A stretch of 64,000 bases of DNA from Chamaecrista fasciculata (Eukaryota; Streptophyta; Magnoliopsida; Fabales; Fabaceae): assembly GCA_003254925.1 (NCBI GenBank), contig QANZ01020598.1, positions 113,941 through 177,940 on the forward strand, written 5' to 3'. Under the pieces are notes generated by a model. That model was not told the origin of the DNA. It worked only from the letters and a program-made list of their open reading frames with translations, and did no database searches. Position 1 is the first letter of the stretch, and every line of letters begins with the position of its first letter. Shown piece after piece: positions 34,703-47,136 of this stretch. The position numbers and the translations under genes are program-made.

Positions 34703-35340
34703 CTCAATTTTTTTCACTAATGATAATATTTAATCTTTACCTTGTGTAACGGTATAAGTCTACTTTGTTAGTTTCCAAAAAAAATTAAACCACATTACCA
34801 AAAAAGAAAAATAAACCTTTAGTAAAATACTACTGATAAGTAGGATAATTTGATAATAATTATAGTCCTCCTTTATTAAGAAAAAGTTTACGCCATGCCA
34901 CATAATATTAATACGCCATGCCACATAATTGCCAAAGGTTGATCACTTGGTGCCATTTCTAATTATATATTTTTTTTATACACATTTCGAATTTTACATT
35001 TTGACAAAAAAAAATTTATATTTAATTTTTTGGTTAACTTTTTTCTTATATGTTTACCGAGAGTTTCAGCGCCTTTGAAATTACTATTAACATTTAAATT
35101 AAAAATAAAATTAGGCAACTTGTTAAATTTAAAACTGGATAATAATCTAAAAAAAAATTTAACTATATCAATAATCATTTCACCAACACAATTTCATTTA
35201 TAATTTTTCTATATTATTTTACCGATATTGAGTATTAAAACAACATAACCATAATTTACCCAAAAAAAAAAAACAACGTAACCATATCAAAAAATTTCGA
35301 GAAGATTTTATTATCATTAGTGAAAAAAATTGAGAAATTT
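34703..35340. repeat. Inverted repeat pair ~600 bp apart
   Basis: TTTCTCAATTTTTTTCACTA, continuing ATGATAATA at about 34703-34732, recurs in inverse orientation at about 35307-35339. Between them lie a short tandem duplication of ACGCCATGCCACATAAT (about 34891-34929) and AT-rich DNA. It may be a low-copy TIR element. Confidence 0.5.
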
Positions 35341-36103
35341 AATTATAACATCCCTAAATTTATACCAAATTAATCTTTAAATAATCAAATAACACAATTA
35401 AATCCTAAAAAAGACCAAAGTTTAAAAATATAGTATAGATTCAAGAATTTAAAAATATATATTTATATAAATTCACGAATCAAAAGGAATAAATTCATTT
35501 CAAATTTAAAGATCAAAGTGTCTTAAAGACAAAGGATTAGATAATTGTGATATTTCAGAAGATAAGTCAGATTCATTGACTCGTTACGAATCCACATACT
35601 AAAGAAAATTTTCTTACCCATAATAAAGTTATTAATTAAAGGATGACATTAAGAACTTGTGTGAAATAAAAACTAACAAACAAAAAGTCAGACGAAATTA
35701 ATGAATCTAATCTTGTAGCTAAAATTTAATATTTATTATTTGACATCTCCATAGCAGCAGAGCCTTCCTGGCATGATGCTATTGAAATCCGTTTGTTCGT
35801 AAGACTATCACGTTACAAATACTAACTAAAGAATCTAATTAGCCATAAAAAGATAGCAGTAATCGGAAATGTCATACTACGATGAAGATTCAAAGCAGAC
35901 CATTCTGTTAGATAACTACAAGTATAAACTAACAAATGGATCTATGTCCTGTGTTTTATGAGAGTTAAACAAGGTGAAATAGCACGATGACCAACTGAAA
36001 TTAAGAGTACTTTCAATATAACATCATCCACAGACATAAAAGCGTTTGGAAAACAGAGCGAAGACTCCGTTTAGTATCAAGTACAACCAAATTCGAATTG
36101 AAT

Positions 36104-37765
36104 TTAGAATGTAGATCCATTCCATCCAAAGTCTGAACCCTGCAGAATAAAATAAATGCAGTTACCATCGAGTTGCAGCAAGCAATACAATAAATGACTG
36201 TGAAAGTAGATATTATAGGTAGTGGTAGATAGTAATTTCCCTTTCCCTTGTTAAGGAAAACTGTGGCCTCCAAAATCCTCCAATTCGGAGGAACATAAAA
36301 AATATAAAGGAGGGGATTCTGGGAACTTGATTAAGAACCCTTCCCATCCATTAACCTTCATCCAAACATACCATAAAGAAAAGGGCAGGAGGTGTTGTGG
36401 ACTAACATCTAAAAAGAAAAATAGGTTGGAATTTTTAAGTAAATCTAACAAGAGCTATGATAACAGTGTTGAACAGTAAGGATTTATTTACATGATCTAG
36501 TGCTGGTGTAAAGCATGCAAACACTGTGCATATTCTTGACTCTGATGGGCCTAAACAAAAAGGAAAAATGCAATAAGAAAAAAAAAGTGCAAGACAGGGC
36601 AATGACCCTTCTCTTCAGGACAACTTGGAGCTTTAAACACTTACCTTAGAGTCGTAGAATTTTAAGAAGAACCGTGATTTGGGCACAGATAACTTGGTTT
36701 CAAGAATGGACGCAATAGCAGCACTAAGCTTCTTGTTCACATCGGGGTTGAGACCACCAATGGACACCAATTCACCATAGGCAGCCGGCTGCTCAGTCCC
36801 ACCAAAAGATATGGGAATTGATCCTTTCAGCACAATCATCACATACTGCAAATAAATAAAAAGCAGAATCTAAGAGCTTTAGGACATTGCGAGAGAGTCA
36901 GAACAATAACATATTGTTGATATTTGCTAAGAAAATATAACAAATAAGTTAATACTTTATGGAGCGAGATAAGAGCCATGATTTTTAACTATAACTTCAT
37001 AGTTCCAGCATTTTCCTAAACGAATCTTTCAAGTTCACTGAAGAAGCATGAGGGTGGGTTTAAATTAGCAGATTGTCCAAAATAGAGTAGTTGTCACAAG
37101 TGAGAACCCAATAACATATCAATGCTGAAGATCCCAAATCTATTACATTTATTATTGTAATCATAATTATTAATTTCACAACAAAATCAAAGCAATCTTA
37201 TAAATATAATTGATAAGTACAAGTAAAGTAATAAATCTAATAGAATTCATAAGCTATTGATATATATTTGGTAAATTACCATGTCATTCTTCAAATAAAT
37301 TGTATCATTGAATCAAGGTCAATAGTGATTATACCGAGTTTGTCGGAGACTTATGAAAGAGCCGAATAAAAACCTATGAGCAATCAATATGTATCAAAGA
37401 GCCAACAGTGTGATATTGATGTTTTTAACAGAAAAATCGACAAGTTATACCCGATAAAATCTACCTAAATCACGACCCGAAGGGTCCGGTCCAGGTTCAT
37501 TCCCCCCCAATTAATCACTTCAATAATATCGACTTAATGAACAAGGACAAGCTAATTTCACGATTTTAAAGCCGGAAACGGAAATTAATCAAGAAGCAGA
37601 AGAAGCATTTATGCAAAGAGAGAGTAAGAAAGAAAGAAGAGGGGGTTTCCATACAGACTCAGGTTTTCCGATGAGCTTGGCGACGGTGGAAGTGGCTTCA
37701 GAGAGAATAGAAGATGTGTCTACGCCATCCAGGTTAACGTTGGTGGAGAGATTCAAGCAAGGCAT
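36104..37765 (-). CDS. MDL1/2-like: MIF-like protein, MDL1/MDL2 type, three exons, 115 aa
   Basis: Exons 37765-37655, 36845-36645 and 36139-36104 (37, 67 and 12 codons with stop) join in phase 0. The protein starts MPCLNLSTNVNLDGVDTSSI, keeping Pro2 (the catalytic proline of MIF tautomerases), continues YVMIVLKGSIPISFGGTEQP, SIGGLNPDVNKKLSAAI and SRFFLKFYDSKG, and ends FGWNGSTF. The 115-residue length is that of macrophage migration inhibitory factor and of Arabidopsis MDL1/MDL2. The fold is a homotrimer; plant members are cytosolic or nuclear, and their own activity is still debated. The leader contains a long GA tract and a GAA tract that abuts the ATG. Confidence 0.94.
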
Positions 37766-37766
37766 C

Positions 37767-37795
37767 TTCTTCTTCTTCTTCTTCTTCTTCTTCTT
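37767..37795 (-). repeat. (GAA)n microsatellite touching the MDL1/2-like start codon
   Basis: On the coding strand about nine to ten GAA/AAG units run directly into the ATG at 37765. The MDL3-type paralogue has a shorter GAAGAAGAAGAAG run in the same place. Confidence 0.9.
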
Positions 37796-37799
37796 CACT

Positions 37800-37801
<2 letters not shown>

Positions 37802-37856
<55 letters not shown>
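37802..37856 (-). repeat. (GA)n microsatellite in the MDL1/2-like 5'UTR
   Basis: About 26 uninterrupted CT units (GA on the coding strand), some 40 bp upstream of the start codon. GA/CT tracts in plant leaders can bind BPC/GAGA-type factors. Length variation between individuals is likely. Confidence 0.92.
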
Positions 37857-37857
<1 letters not shown>

Positions 37858-38153
37858 GAATACTGTAAACCCTAACACTCACTCTTGACTCTTCCTTTGA
37901 TTTTCCATAACCACAAATGGAGATATTTTCGAAATCCCCAAAAAGCCCTTTACCAAAACGAAACGATTCCCCGTCGTTTTTCTTTTCTGGGTCAATCCAT
38001 CTTATAGCTAAGTCCATATATTTTGGGCATGAAAAAATATTTGGGACAATCATGGAAGGATACGTATATATTTAAGTTGGCCCAAGAATGAAATGTATTT
38101 TGACAACTATTTATGCATTTTCTTTTTAGTCCCGTCTAAAATGGTATACTATC

Positions 38154-38460
38154 GAGTAAACTACTAAATTGATCCCTGGATTATTGACTTGCTGACAGAT
38201 TGGTCCCCGAATTTAAGAAATTGACAAATAGGTCCCCGAATTTTTCTAACGAGTCAAATAGGTCCCCGAATTTTTCTAACGTTAGTCAAATAGGTCCCCG
38301 AATAACATGCACAGAAGGACCTATTTGACAAATGTTAGAAAAATTCGAGGATCTATTTGGCTCGTTAGAAAAATTCGGGGACCTATTTGTCAATTTTCTA
38401 AATTTGGGGACCAATCTGTCAGCGAGCCAATAATCCAGGGACCAATTTAGTAGTTTACTC
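38154..38460. mobile_element. GGTCCC-family foldback MITE with perfect 10-bp TSD
   Basis: Nearly perfect inverted repeats start GAGTAAACTACTAAATTGAT and end in AGTAGTTTACTC. Perfect target duplications GTATACTATC lie at 38144-38153 and 38461-38470. GATCCC/GGTCCC boxes start at 38171, 38202, 38231, 38261 and 38293. The flanks (about 38128-38153 and 38471-38598) look like an older GAGTAAAC-end element into which this copy inserted. It is about 0.3 kb upstream of the MDL1/2-like leader. Confidence 0.92.
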
Positions 38461-38598
38461 GTATACTATCTATCCATGAAAAAGATTAATTAGTATACTA
38501 TTTTGATCTTTCATGATTAAATTGTATATTTTAACCTTTCAGAGATTGAGTTGTTAGCTCGATGATTTCTCAGAAACCAAATTATTAGTTTACTCTTT

Positions 38599-40155
38599 AA
38601 CTATTTATTATAGATAAGTCTTAGAAAGGTTTTAGGAAAAGAAAATGTTATTTTAATCTTTTATTTTCAGCCTCACATTCTAATTCTTACTATTTAAGTC
38701 AGTTTTATATTTTTATAATTTTATAATGACTCAATTTCATTCTATTGTATATGTATATCTTTTTACTTGATTTATCTAAAATGTTTTTATAATTTAGCAA
38801 ACTTTTATTGACAAATGCGAATTTTTGACTCAACTGAAATTTTGCAAAAAAATGGAAGGTATAAAGCTTTTTTTATTATTATGAACAAAATGTAACATTT
38901 TAGTTTGATAATTATATTTTAAACCACTCATGGAAGCATTTTGTAGATGGGCAATTTTCTAAATTGTTTTAACAATTGAGTATTTATCTCTTTTTCTCTC
39001 TAGTCTCATCATGAAAAAAAAAAAAGAAAAAAAAAATATTCATCACTTCATACATAAGATGATCTAAGGATGTTAAGATTATACTATTTAAACAATAAAT
39101 TTTTTTAAAACAAGATTAGATTTTATTACCATACAATGATACGAAGTTAAATTGTCACAAAATGTTTCCGCATGAAACTTTTGATATCTTAGTAATTTTT
39201 TGTTAAAAAAAATGTCACATTAATATCTTATATCTAATCTATGATAAGAAAAAAAATATTTCTTAGATTTTTTGGGAGAAAAATTATCTAAAAAATATCC
39301 TTACTAGTTGCTAGTCACTAACTCATCAAATGCTGCAACCAATTTTTCTCTTCAAAATCTAATTATATTACTTATAAAAAATATAAAAATTAGTAAAATA
39401 AAAGGAAAGTTTTCACTAAATATTTTGAATCTCAACTTCTATAAGAACTTAAGTTTTCACTAAATCAATGACAAACAAGTACTTGCTTTTACAAGCTTAA
39501 TATACTGATAAATATCTAGAAATTTATTTCAAATGTGAAGAAGACAAGACTTTATTTATTTATTTATTTATTTTGGTATTGAGAAGACAAGACTTTGGAT
39601 GCCTCAAAGATCTTGAAGTATTATTTTCAAAATAAAATAAAATAATATATTAAAAGTTAATGATGTCAAAATATAAAGATGAATGAGGTACTTTGTCTAG
39701 AAATTTCAACAATGTCGAGCATTAAGAGGAATTTAACGTATATTTTAAGAATGTGAATAACAAAATTGACTATAAGTTTACAATATCAAAATTGACCTAG
39801 TCCTTTTTTTGGGTCATAGTTTAGTCCTTCTTTTATGATCAACATTTTCAGGCAAATCGTCATCGGGCCTTTACTTGAAGGCATTGAAAAAAACAAAAGA
39901 AAGGTCCTTTGAATTTGAATAGTGACATTTTTTAAGGTCTCTTTTTTATCCTCATTATTGACTAAATGACTGCCGCAATCATATTTGATGGCTATAAAAA
40001 ATGTCTAATGTATTTTATATTGATGCATTATAGAAAAGGAGAGTTATTTTCCAATCCCTCCCCTATGGTAAATCAGTCAACGAATCAATATTTGCCATAA
40101 GACATGCTCACCAGCAACATCCCATTGAAAAGAGGCTCCTTAACTAATCAATATT
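38599..40155. other. AT-rich intergenic DNA, nothing identified
   Basis: No ORF, RNA gene or clear repeat boundary. Short low-complexity tracts (TTTA)n near 39553-39573 only. Confidence 0.4.
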
Positions 40156-40163
40156 GTCATAAT

Positions 40164-41088
40164 CAATGCAGTCAAGATCGAGATCTTACTCAAGATCGGA
40201 AGGAGCATGAGAAAGATCGAATCGTAAGATCGAATCGAGGATCGTAAGATCCTATGAATTTCCTAAAAAAATATTATATAAATCATATAAACAATTACTA
40301 ATATCTATTTATGTGTATATATATATATAAATGCTCATAAGTCATAAATTCATCTTATAACTTATGAGTATGTATATATAAATATATATAATAAGCAACA
40401 ACATCTCCATTTCTAACAAAAAGCTAACAAAAGTTCAGTCAAACGCTAACAAAAACAAAGCAACAACATCTTCATACCTGAAAAAATAAAAATAAAAAGA
40501 CAACAAACTTAATTATAAGTAGTGAATTAGTGATTGAAATCTAAAAAGAAAAAAAAANNNNNNNNNNNNNNNNNNNNNNNNNNNNNNNNNNNNNNNNNNN
40601 NNNNNNNNNNNNNNNNNNNNNNNNNNNNNNNNNNNNNNNNNNNNNNNNNNNNNNNNNNNNNNNNNNNNNNNNNNNNNNNNNNNNNNNNNNNNNNNNNNNN
40701 NNNNNNNNNNNNNNNNNNNNNNNNNNNNNNNNNNNNNNNNNNNNNNNNNNNNNNNNNNNNNNNNNNNNNNNNNNNNNNNNNNNNNNNNNNNNNNNNNNNN
40801 NNNNNNNNNNNNNNNNNNNNNNNNNNNNNNNNNNNNNNNNNNNNNNNNNNNNNNNNNNNNNNNNNNNNNNNNNNNNNNNNNNNNNNNNNNNNNNNNNNNN
40901 NNNNNNNNNNNNNNNNNNNNNNGTAAGATCGGTAAGATCGTACGATCTTACCGATCTTACGATTTAAATCTAGATCTTACTCAGATCTTGGTCAAAACCG
41001 ATCCTGCATCCGATTTAACTAGAATTGGCCTTGCAAGATCGTAAGATCGTACGATCTTACGATTTAAATCTAGATCTTGACTGCCTTG
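40164..41088. mobile_element. hAT-type MITE with GATC-rich palindromes, 8-bp TSD, containing an assembly gap
   Basis: Ends CAATGCAGTCAAGATC and the inverse CAAGGCAGTCAAGATC. Perfect 8-bp target copies GTCATAAT lie at 40156-40163 and 41089-41096, the hAT signature. The interior repeats GTAAGATCG/CGATCTTAC, including a perfect 38-bp palindrome at 40923-40960 immediately after the gap and a 20-bp palindrome GTAAGATCGTACGATCTTAC at 41041-41060. 365 N (40558-40922) lie inside, so true length is unknown. Confidence 0.85.
40558..40922. other. Assembly gap (365 N)
   Basis: Unresolved run within the palindromic hAT-type element. An ORF drawn through these N has no meaning. Confidence 0.99.
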
Positions 41089-41403
41089 GTCATAATCGGA
41101 CTAGATTGAATGATCTGACCAATCCAAGTTCTAGTTGGTTTGGCTCTAAAAATCATTTTGACAGTTAGACAAAGAATAATTGGACATAATCATTAAAATC
41201 GGGTTAGACTGGTAAATTGTTAAAGAATTATTTGGTTCAATCAAAATATTTAAATTCTATTTTAACCTTTCATATATTAATACTTTTTCGATTTAGTCCC
41301 TCAGCAAAAAATTCTCAATTGAGTCCAATATCTTTTTTTCCTCCAGTGATAGCCACTATGCTTCGAGCAAAAGTTAAAATTTTCACTTTTTAATTGAGCT
41401 TGT

Positions 41404-41624
41404 CGAGAGAGGCTCAACCCAAAAGATTACTGCACAGGCCTAAATTGCAAGCAGTATTACTCAGAACAGCTACTCAACTAGTCCTTCGGCGCCAGGAGAT
41501 GTTCCTAGGGAAAGATGCCCACCAAGTGAAATTAAGTGGCTTCAGGAGAATTCAAATCCTTTCCTATGATAAGACAAAGGCTTTTCGTCCGAATCCTTAA
41601 CCACTTGTGCCAACCCACATTGAC
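41404..41624 (-). mobile_element. tRNA-derived SINE, perfect 12-bp TSD
   Basis: On the minus strand the head TGGCACAAGTGGTTAAGGATTC is an A-box-like region and GGATTTGAATTCTCC a B-box-like one. Perfect AATTGAGCTTGT copies flank it (41392-41403 and 41625-41636). Confidence 0.8.
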
Positions 41625-41636
41625 AATTGAGCTTGT

Positions 41637-44060
41637 ATTTAATTAAAGTTACCTTCTACATTTTTAAAATAGCTTGATTTTATTTTTACTAATATGTTCA
41701 ATATCATCTGATTTATTATTAAAATAATCCATTGTGTCTGTTCATCTTTACCATTCTTTGTTTTGTCTATTGCACACTTGGGCTAACTTCAATTTCTTTT
41801 TTCATATTTTATCTAAACTAAGAATTTGGTTTTTATTTCTAAAAGATTACTTAATTTCACAAAACCTATAAGAAGCCATGTGAGCAAATTCTCTGTAGTT
41901 TAAAAAAAATTACAAAGTATCTTAATTTACTTATTTTATGATTTAAGCTATAAAAAAATCTTTATTCAAAAATTAAAAGTCAAGACAATCCCCACCCCCA
42001 AAAAAAAAAAAACAAAATCTAGTGTTCCACCTTAACTATCTTCCCCACTATAAAATCGTCCAATATATATATATAACTCCATTGGGTATTGGCCACTATA
42101 TATTCTTACTGCCCCATTACCACTAGCCACTAGGGTCTGGTTTTGGACCACACAATACTTTGTTGGAGTCTTATTGGACATATCTATTGGAAATTAAGGA
42201 CAATTATTTCTCAGCTTTCACTTTAGTGGGGTGGACCACAAGTTCTTGAACAAGAGTTTCCACAATTTTGTACCCTCTCCACCACAACTTTGTATCAAAC
42301 AAAATGAATCTTCTAGCCTTCTAGGGTATATTGTATCATGATTTACCAAGTACAATAAAAAAAAAAAACTAACCCATATGGCATATACATATATATATAA
42401 TGCAAAATCAGTTATCTACTGAAATACTCCAATAAAATGCATTTTATGCATAAAAGAAATGAAAAATGATCTTAAAAGTATGATGCCTTACATCCTATAA
42501 TATTTTGAAAATTTTTTATTCTTTACAAATATCTTCCATTAAAAATATTTTCTGTTTAGGACACCGTCGAATATTAAATATTAATATCTTTACTAATGAA
42601 AATTCAATTATTAGTTTATCATATTATGATAGACTAATTTCTTTCACTAGAGTTAATCTCTATTGATTACTTTGGAGAATTGAAATTTAGTTCTCTATTT
42701 TGTTTGTTATATTGGAATATCATAAAGTTATTAATACTCTTGAAGTCTGAGTTTAATACATAACATATTTTTTTCATGAAAATAGAGGGAAGAGAATAAA
42801 GTTTTGACTCTTGAAGGGTAGCTGAGTTGGACTTTCTTTTGCACTATATGAAAGATTGTATTTCTATCTAACCCATCATACATATTCAATCAATAAATAA
42901 GGTGACTAATGATACCGGTTGATTTTATTTATTTATTTATTTATCGGTTGCTTTTATTTATTGGTAACATGATACCGGTTGATTTTAGTTACTCAAATAT
43001 TACTTTTATACCACGTAAGGCTAATCAAAGTAGTTAAATAGTCAATTGGAGATATAAATATAGAGGAGTGATCCTCTTATTTTAACTATCTCTCCCTTTC
43101 TCTCTATTTCAATCTAAATCATTAAAATTCTATCTAAGAAAGTCATGTCTCTTTCAATTTTTTTTTTTATTAAAATATCTATTAGATATTAAATAAATTT
43201 AAAATTTAATTGAATTCGATGTAAAATTAGAATGATTAATAGATTAGTTTAACAAAAAAACATAATACCACTCCATTACAACATAGAAGTCTAACTATAT
43301 AAGTAATGAAATTGTGTATTTAACTTTTGAAGATTTTTTATCAAAAGAAAAGTTTGGAGGAGACTTAAACTTTATCTAGGTCATTGGTTAATAATTTAGA
43401 TTGAATGAAAGAGAGAAAAAAGGAGATGAGATTAAAGGGAGAGGATCCAACAATATTTTTGGTGAGTACATTTTCTTTAGAAGTACATTTTCTTTCAATT
43501 ATTTTTACATTTAAAAATAATTAAATAGTTTTCTGATTTTGAGGGCAACATGCTATAAGGTGATGGTACGCATGAAATGAGAATATTTAGAATGGATAAG
43601 AATATAAGATATCGATGTCATAAGAGGCGTGAGGAATTAAATTGAGGGAGACGAATTATTTTTTTATCAAATTTTTTAGTTTTCTATCTCTCCCATTCTG
43701 ATTCTTTTTTAAGAGAACATTCTGTTTAATTTTATATCTTATTATGATACCCCACAGCCCGTCATCAAGAAAAATAAGTGCGAAGATGAAGTTGATAGGT
43801 AAAGGACAAAAACAGTGTAAAAATAAATAAATAAATAAATATTAATGTGGTTTAGTAACATTTTATTTGGTTTTTTATCTAAGTAGTGAAGATTTGAATT
43901 TTAATTTTAAATATAAAAAATATTGTTTGGTTAACCGTTCACCTTTTAAAAAAAACTTAAAACAAAAGATTAGTTATTGTTGTTGTAAAAATATTTTGAA
44001 GAAAAAAAGAATAATTATGCATAACAATATATAGTACAGTGATTTTAAAATAAAAAAATA
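41637..44060. other. AT-rich intergenic DNA
   Basis: No gene seen. Contains TTTA-type low complexity (about 42928-42945, flanked by two copies of GATACCGGTTGATTTTA at about 42912 and 42970) and (AAAT)n near 43825. Confidence 0.4.
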
Positions 44061-44061
44061 T

Positions 44062-44270
44062 GGTAAATTACATTTTGTATTCTGTGGTCTGACCCCATTT
44101 CACTTTGATACTCTGTGATTTAAAACATGACACTTTGGTACCTTGATGTCTCCACCGTTACCTTTTTGATACGCTGAACAATTTTTCGGTTAATTTTAGA
44201 CGAAATTTCACACATAACTTACACGTGGGCTAACTAAAACTCGATTTTATCAAACATTTTGCCACAACAA
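44062..44270. mobile_element. Solo left arm of the GGTAAATTACA/GGTACC foldback family
   Basis: From TGGTAAATTACATTTTGTAT onward this closely matches, in inverse orientation, the right arm of the 47497-47816 element (ACACTTTGGTACC, CACCGTTACC, TTTTTCGGTTAATTTT). A matching opposite arm nearby was not found. A small hairpin follows (about 44255-44430). Confidence 0.5.
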
Positions 44271-44852
44271 TAATTCAATAAAGATCAAACACATACTTTT
44301 CGAAACCTATCTCTGATATTTCTCAAAATATTTTTAACATCCAACACTAAAATCATTTAAAACTTTCAAAAAATATTCGTTTGATTTTTTTTTCGGCCTG
44401 GCGTTTGATCTTTGTTATGACAAAATGTTTAAATAATTTAATGTTTATTTTTTACAGTCATAATTTATTTGATAATTTTTGGGTACCAAATACTAGAAGT
44501 TTTCGATTTATAATGTTTAAAGATAAAAGTTAATTTTAATATATATATACCCACTTAGATATGTGTCGTCTGAGTATGAAGTAAATTTCTTTTTTAATTT
44601 AAAGATAAAAAATAATATATTATTGGTACCATGTTCACAATAATTTCTTAATTGATTAATAGTATGTGCATTATCAAATTAAAACATTTTTTTTATTTTT
44701 TTCAGATATTCTCTTCTAAAGATAATTTTATTTGAGACACTATTAAGTATTAAATATAACCACTTCTCTCAATAAAAATTTGAATGTAAGTTCATCACAT
44801 TATAAAATATCAATTTCTTTAATTTTACTAATCTTAACTCCAATTAATTAAA

Positions 44853-45930
44853 GGGTAAAATGCATTTTGGTATCTTGTGGTTAGGACCGAATCCATTTTG
44901 GTACCCTGAAAGACAAAATTTGCCATTTTGGTAACCTGAGATTTGCACCGTTAGCACTTTGGTACCCTGTGGTTATTTTCCGTCAAGATTTAACGGAAAA
45001 GTATTAGCACTTTTGCTAAAAATTACAAAATGCCCCCAAATAGTTTCAAAATTTTCAAAATATCCCTAGATCATAATATTTGAGGACTAAAATGAAAATT
45101 ATAATAAAACTTTGGGGTCAAAATGTAATTATGAAAAATATTGTAAAAAGAATAAGATTACATATTAGTCCTAAATCTGGAAAATAAAAAGCAATTTAGT
45201 CCTAAAACTGTGTGGTTCGTTGGTGAGAAGATATACTTTACAATTTTTTTGCAAAAATTACAGAATTCCTCCAAATAGTTTTAAAATTTACAAAAAGAGT
45301 CCCTAGATCATGATATGTGAGGACTAAAATAAAAATTACAAAAACCTTTTGGGGTCAAAATGAAATTTTGGAAAATAGAAAAAGGAGATAATTACATATC
45401 ATTCCTAAATATGGAAAATAAAAGCAATTTAATCCTACCCATATTCAAATACAACTACTTAAATAAAATTTTGAAAGTAAACTTAAATAATTTGAAGAAT
45501 ATTCCCATTAATTAATTTACAAATTAAACGATTAATATTTACTTTCACTAAATAATTTAATAGACTACTAAAATATTTATTTTTTATGAAATTATAATAA
45601 AATTATAATTTTTTCATGCAAGTTATTTAGTTTGTTGTGTTTTGATTTGTTTTACCGAAGGGAAAAGACTTAAACGCACAAAAGAAATCTTGTTGAAAAG
45701 TGAAATATGGTTTAAGCAGCAATAGAAATTAATGGATAAGATGTAGTAGAAATCAACGGCTAAGATTGAGCCACATCAGCACTTTTTGTTAATGTTTGAC
45801 GGAAAATAACCACAGGGTACTAAAGTGCTAACGACGCAAACCTCAGGGTACCAAAGTATAAAATTTTATCTTTCAAGGTACCAAAGTGAATTTGGTCCTA
45901 ACCACATGATACCAAAATGCATTTTACCCT
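44853..45930. mobile_element. GGTACC-family foldback element, perfect 9-bp TSD
   Basis: Ends GGGTAAAATGCATTTTGG and CCAAAATGCATTTTACCC. Perfect TTAATTAAA at 44844-44852 and 45931-45939. Boxes GGTATC, GGTACC, GGTAAC, GGTACC start at 44869, 44900, 44930 and 44961. The interior (about 45030-45420) holds a tandem-like duplication of a TAGTTTCAAAATTTACAAAA phrase and AGTCCTAAAT repeats. No transposase. It lies 1.2 kb downstream of the MDL3-type stop. Confidence 0.9.
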
Positions 45931-46052
45931 TAATTAAATTACAACATTTAAATTAAGGTATATACTTGATATTAATTTGTATTGTCATCATAAAATATAC
46001 AAAATTAATATATATATTCGGCCTCAAAGTTTGGGTCAAACTATGTCTATTT

Positions 46053-46370
46053 GAATGAACTAATAATTGGATCTTTAAAAAAATATTGATTTGACAATTC
46101 AATTCTTCAAATATTAAATTAGATAGTTTGATCCCTAAAACAATTAAATATTATACTTGTCGGTTCTTAAAAAAAAATTAAACAATATATTCGTTAGTCG
46201 GGACTAATAAATATATTGTTTAATTCTTAAATATATTGTTTAATTCTTTCAATGAGTAAGTAAACTATCTATTTTAACCTTTCAAAGACTGAATTATAAA
46301 CTTAGTAATCTTATTTTTATTTTTTGGCCAACAGTAATCTTTTATTAGAGATCCAGTAGTTAGTTTATGC
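46053..46370. mobile_element. Decayed GAGTAAAC-end foldback copy
   Basis: Shows GAACTAATAATTGGATCTTT and, inverse, AGAGATCCAGTAGTTAGTTTA with scattered AGTCGGGACTAATA phrases, consistent with an old, rearranged copy of the 3104/51100 family. Boundaries are approximate. Confidence 0.4.
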
Positions 46371-47136
46371 TTTTTATTTTTTCAATTTAAGATTTTTTTT
46401 ACTATTCTACAAAATTAAATCATAATTATGTTGAATATTTGATCATCCTGTATACTTTTACATTTCACTTAATTAATATTTATTTTAACTTTTAATGATC
46501 AATAAAGACAATCATTCAAATTTCAACAGCCTAAAGGCAATTCTTTCTTTTAAAAAAAAATTACATTAATTTTTTATTTTATCTTAAAAGATTATTTACT
46601 ATCAATTTCATTTCAAAAATTCTACATTTTGACTAAGTTAATTTACTATCAATTCTATTTATCTATTTAATGAATGAATTAACGACAAACTCTACATAAC
46701 TTATAATATATATAATGTAAAATTATTTTAAAAAAATTAAATCTAAAGTTAGATTTAAATTATAGAATTTACTGTTAGTTTATTGAATTGGATGAAGTTA
46801 AGTAAAAAAAAAATCAACCAAAATATAAAATTTGGGATGAAGTTGATAATAAAAAAGTTTTGGAGACAAAATTAAAAATTAATACTTATGGGGAAAAACA
46901 CTTTTCCACAACCAAAATTAACAACAATATAATCCAAAACTATCTTATCATCTCCAGTGCTCTAAAAGTGCTTATTCTAAAGTTTCCTTTTCAGGATAAC
47001 AATGTCTACATTTATGGGTAACAATGTCGAAATTTAAAATTTTCAATAATTTCTTGAAACAAATAAAAATTCGTAGGACCAAAATGAAATTGAATCTAAA
47101 CTTGTAGGACCCATTATTATATATGAATAGTAATAA

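Noticed and set aside
40534-40926. Long open frame of X residues
   Set aside because: It is produced by translating the assembly gap.
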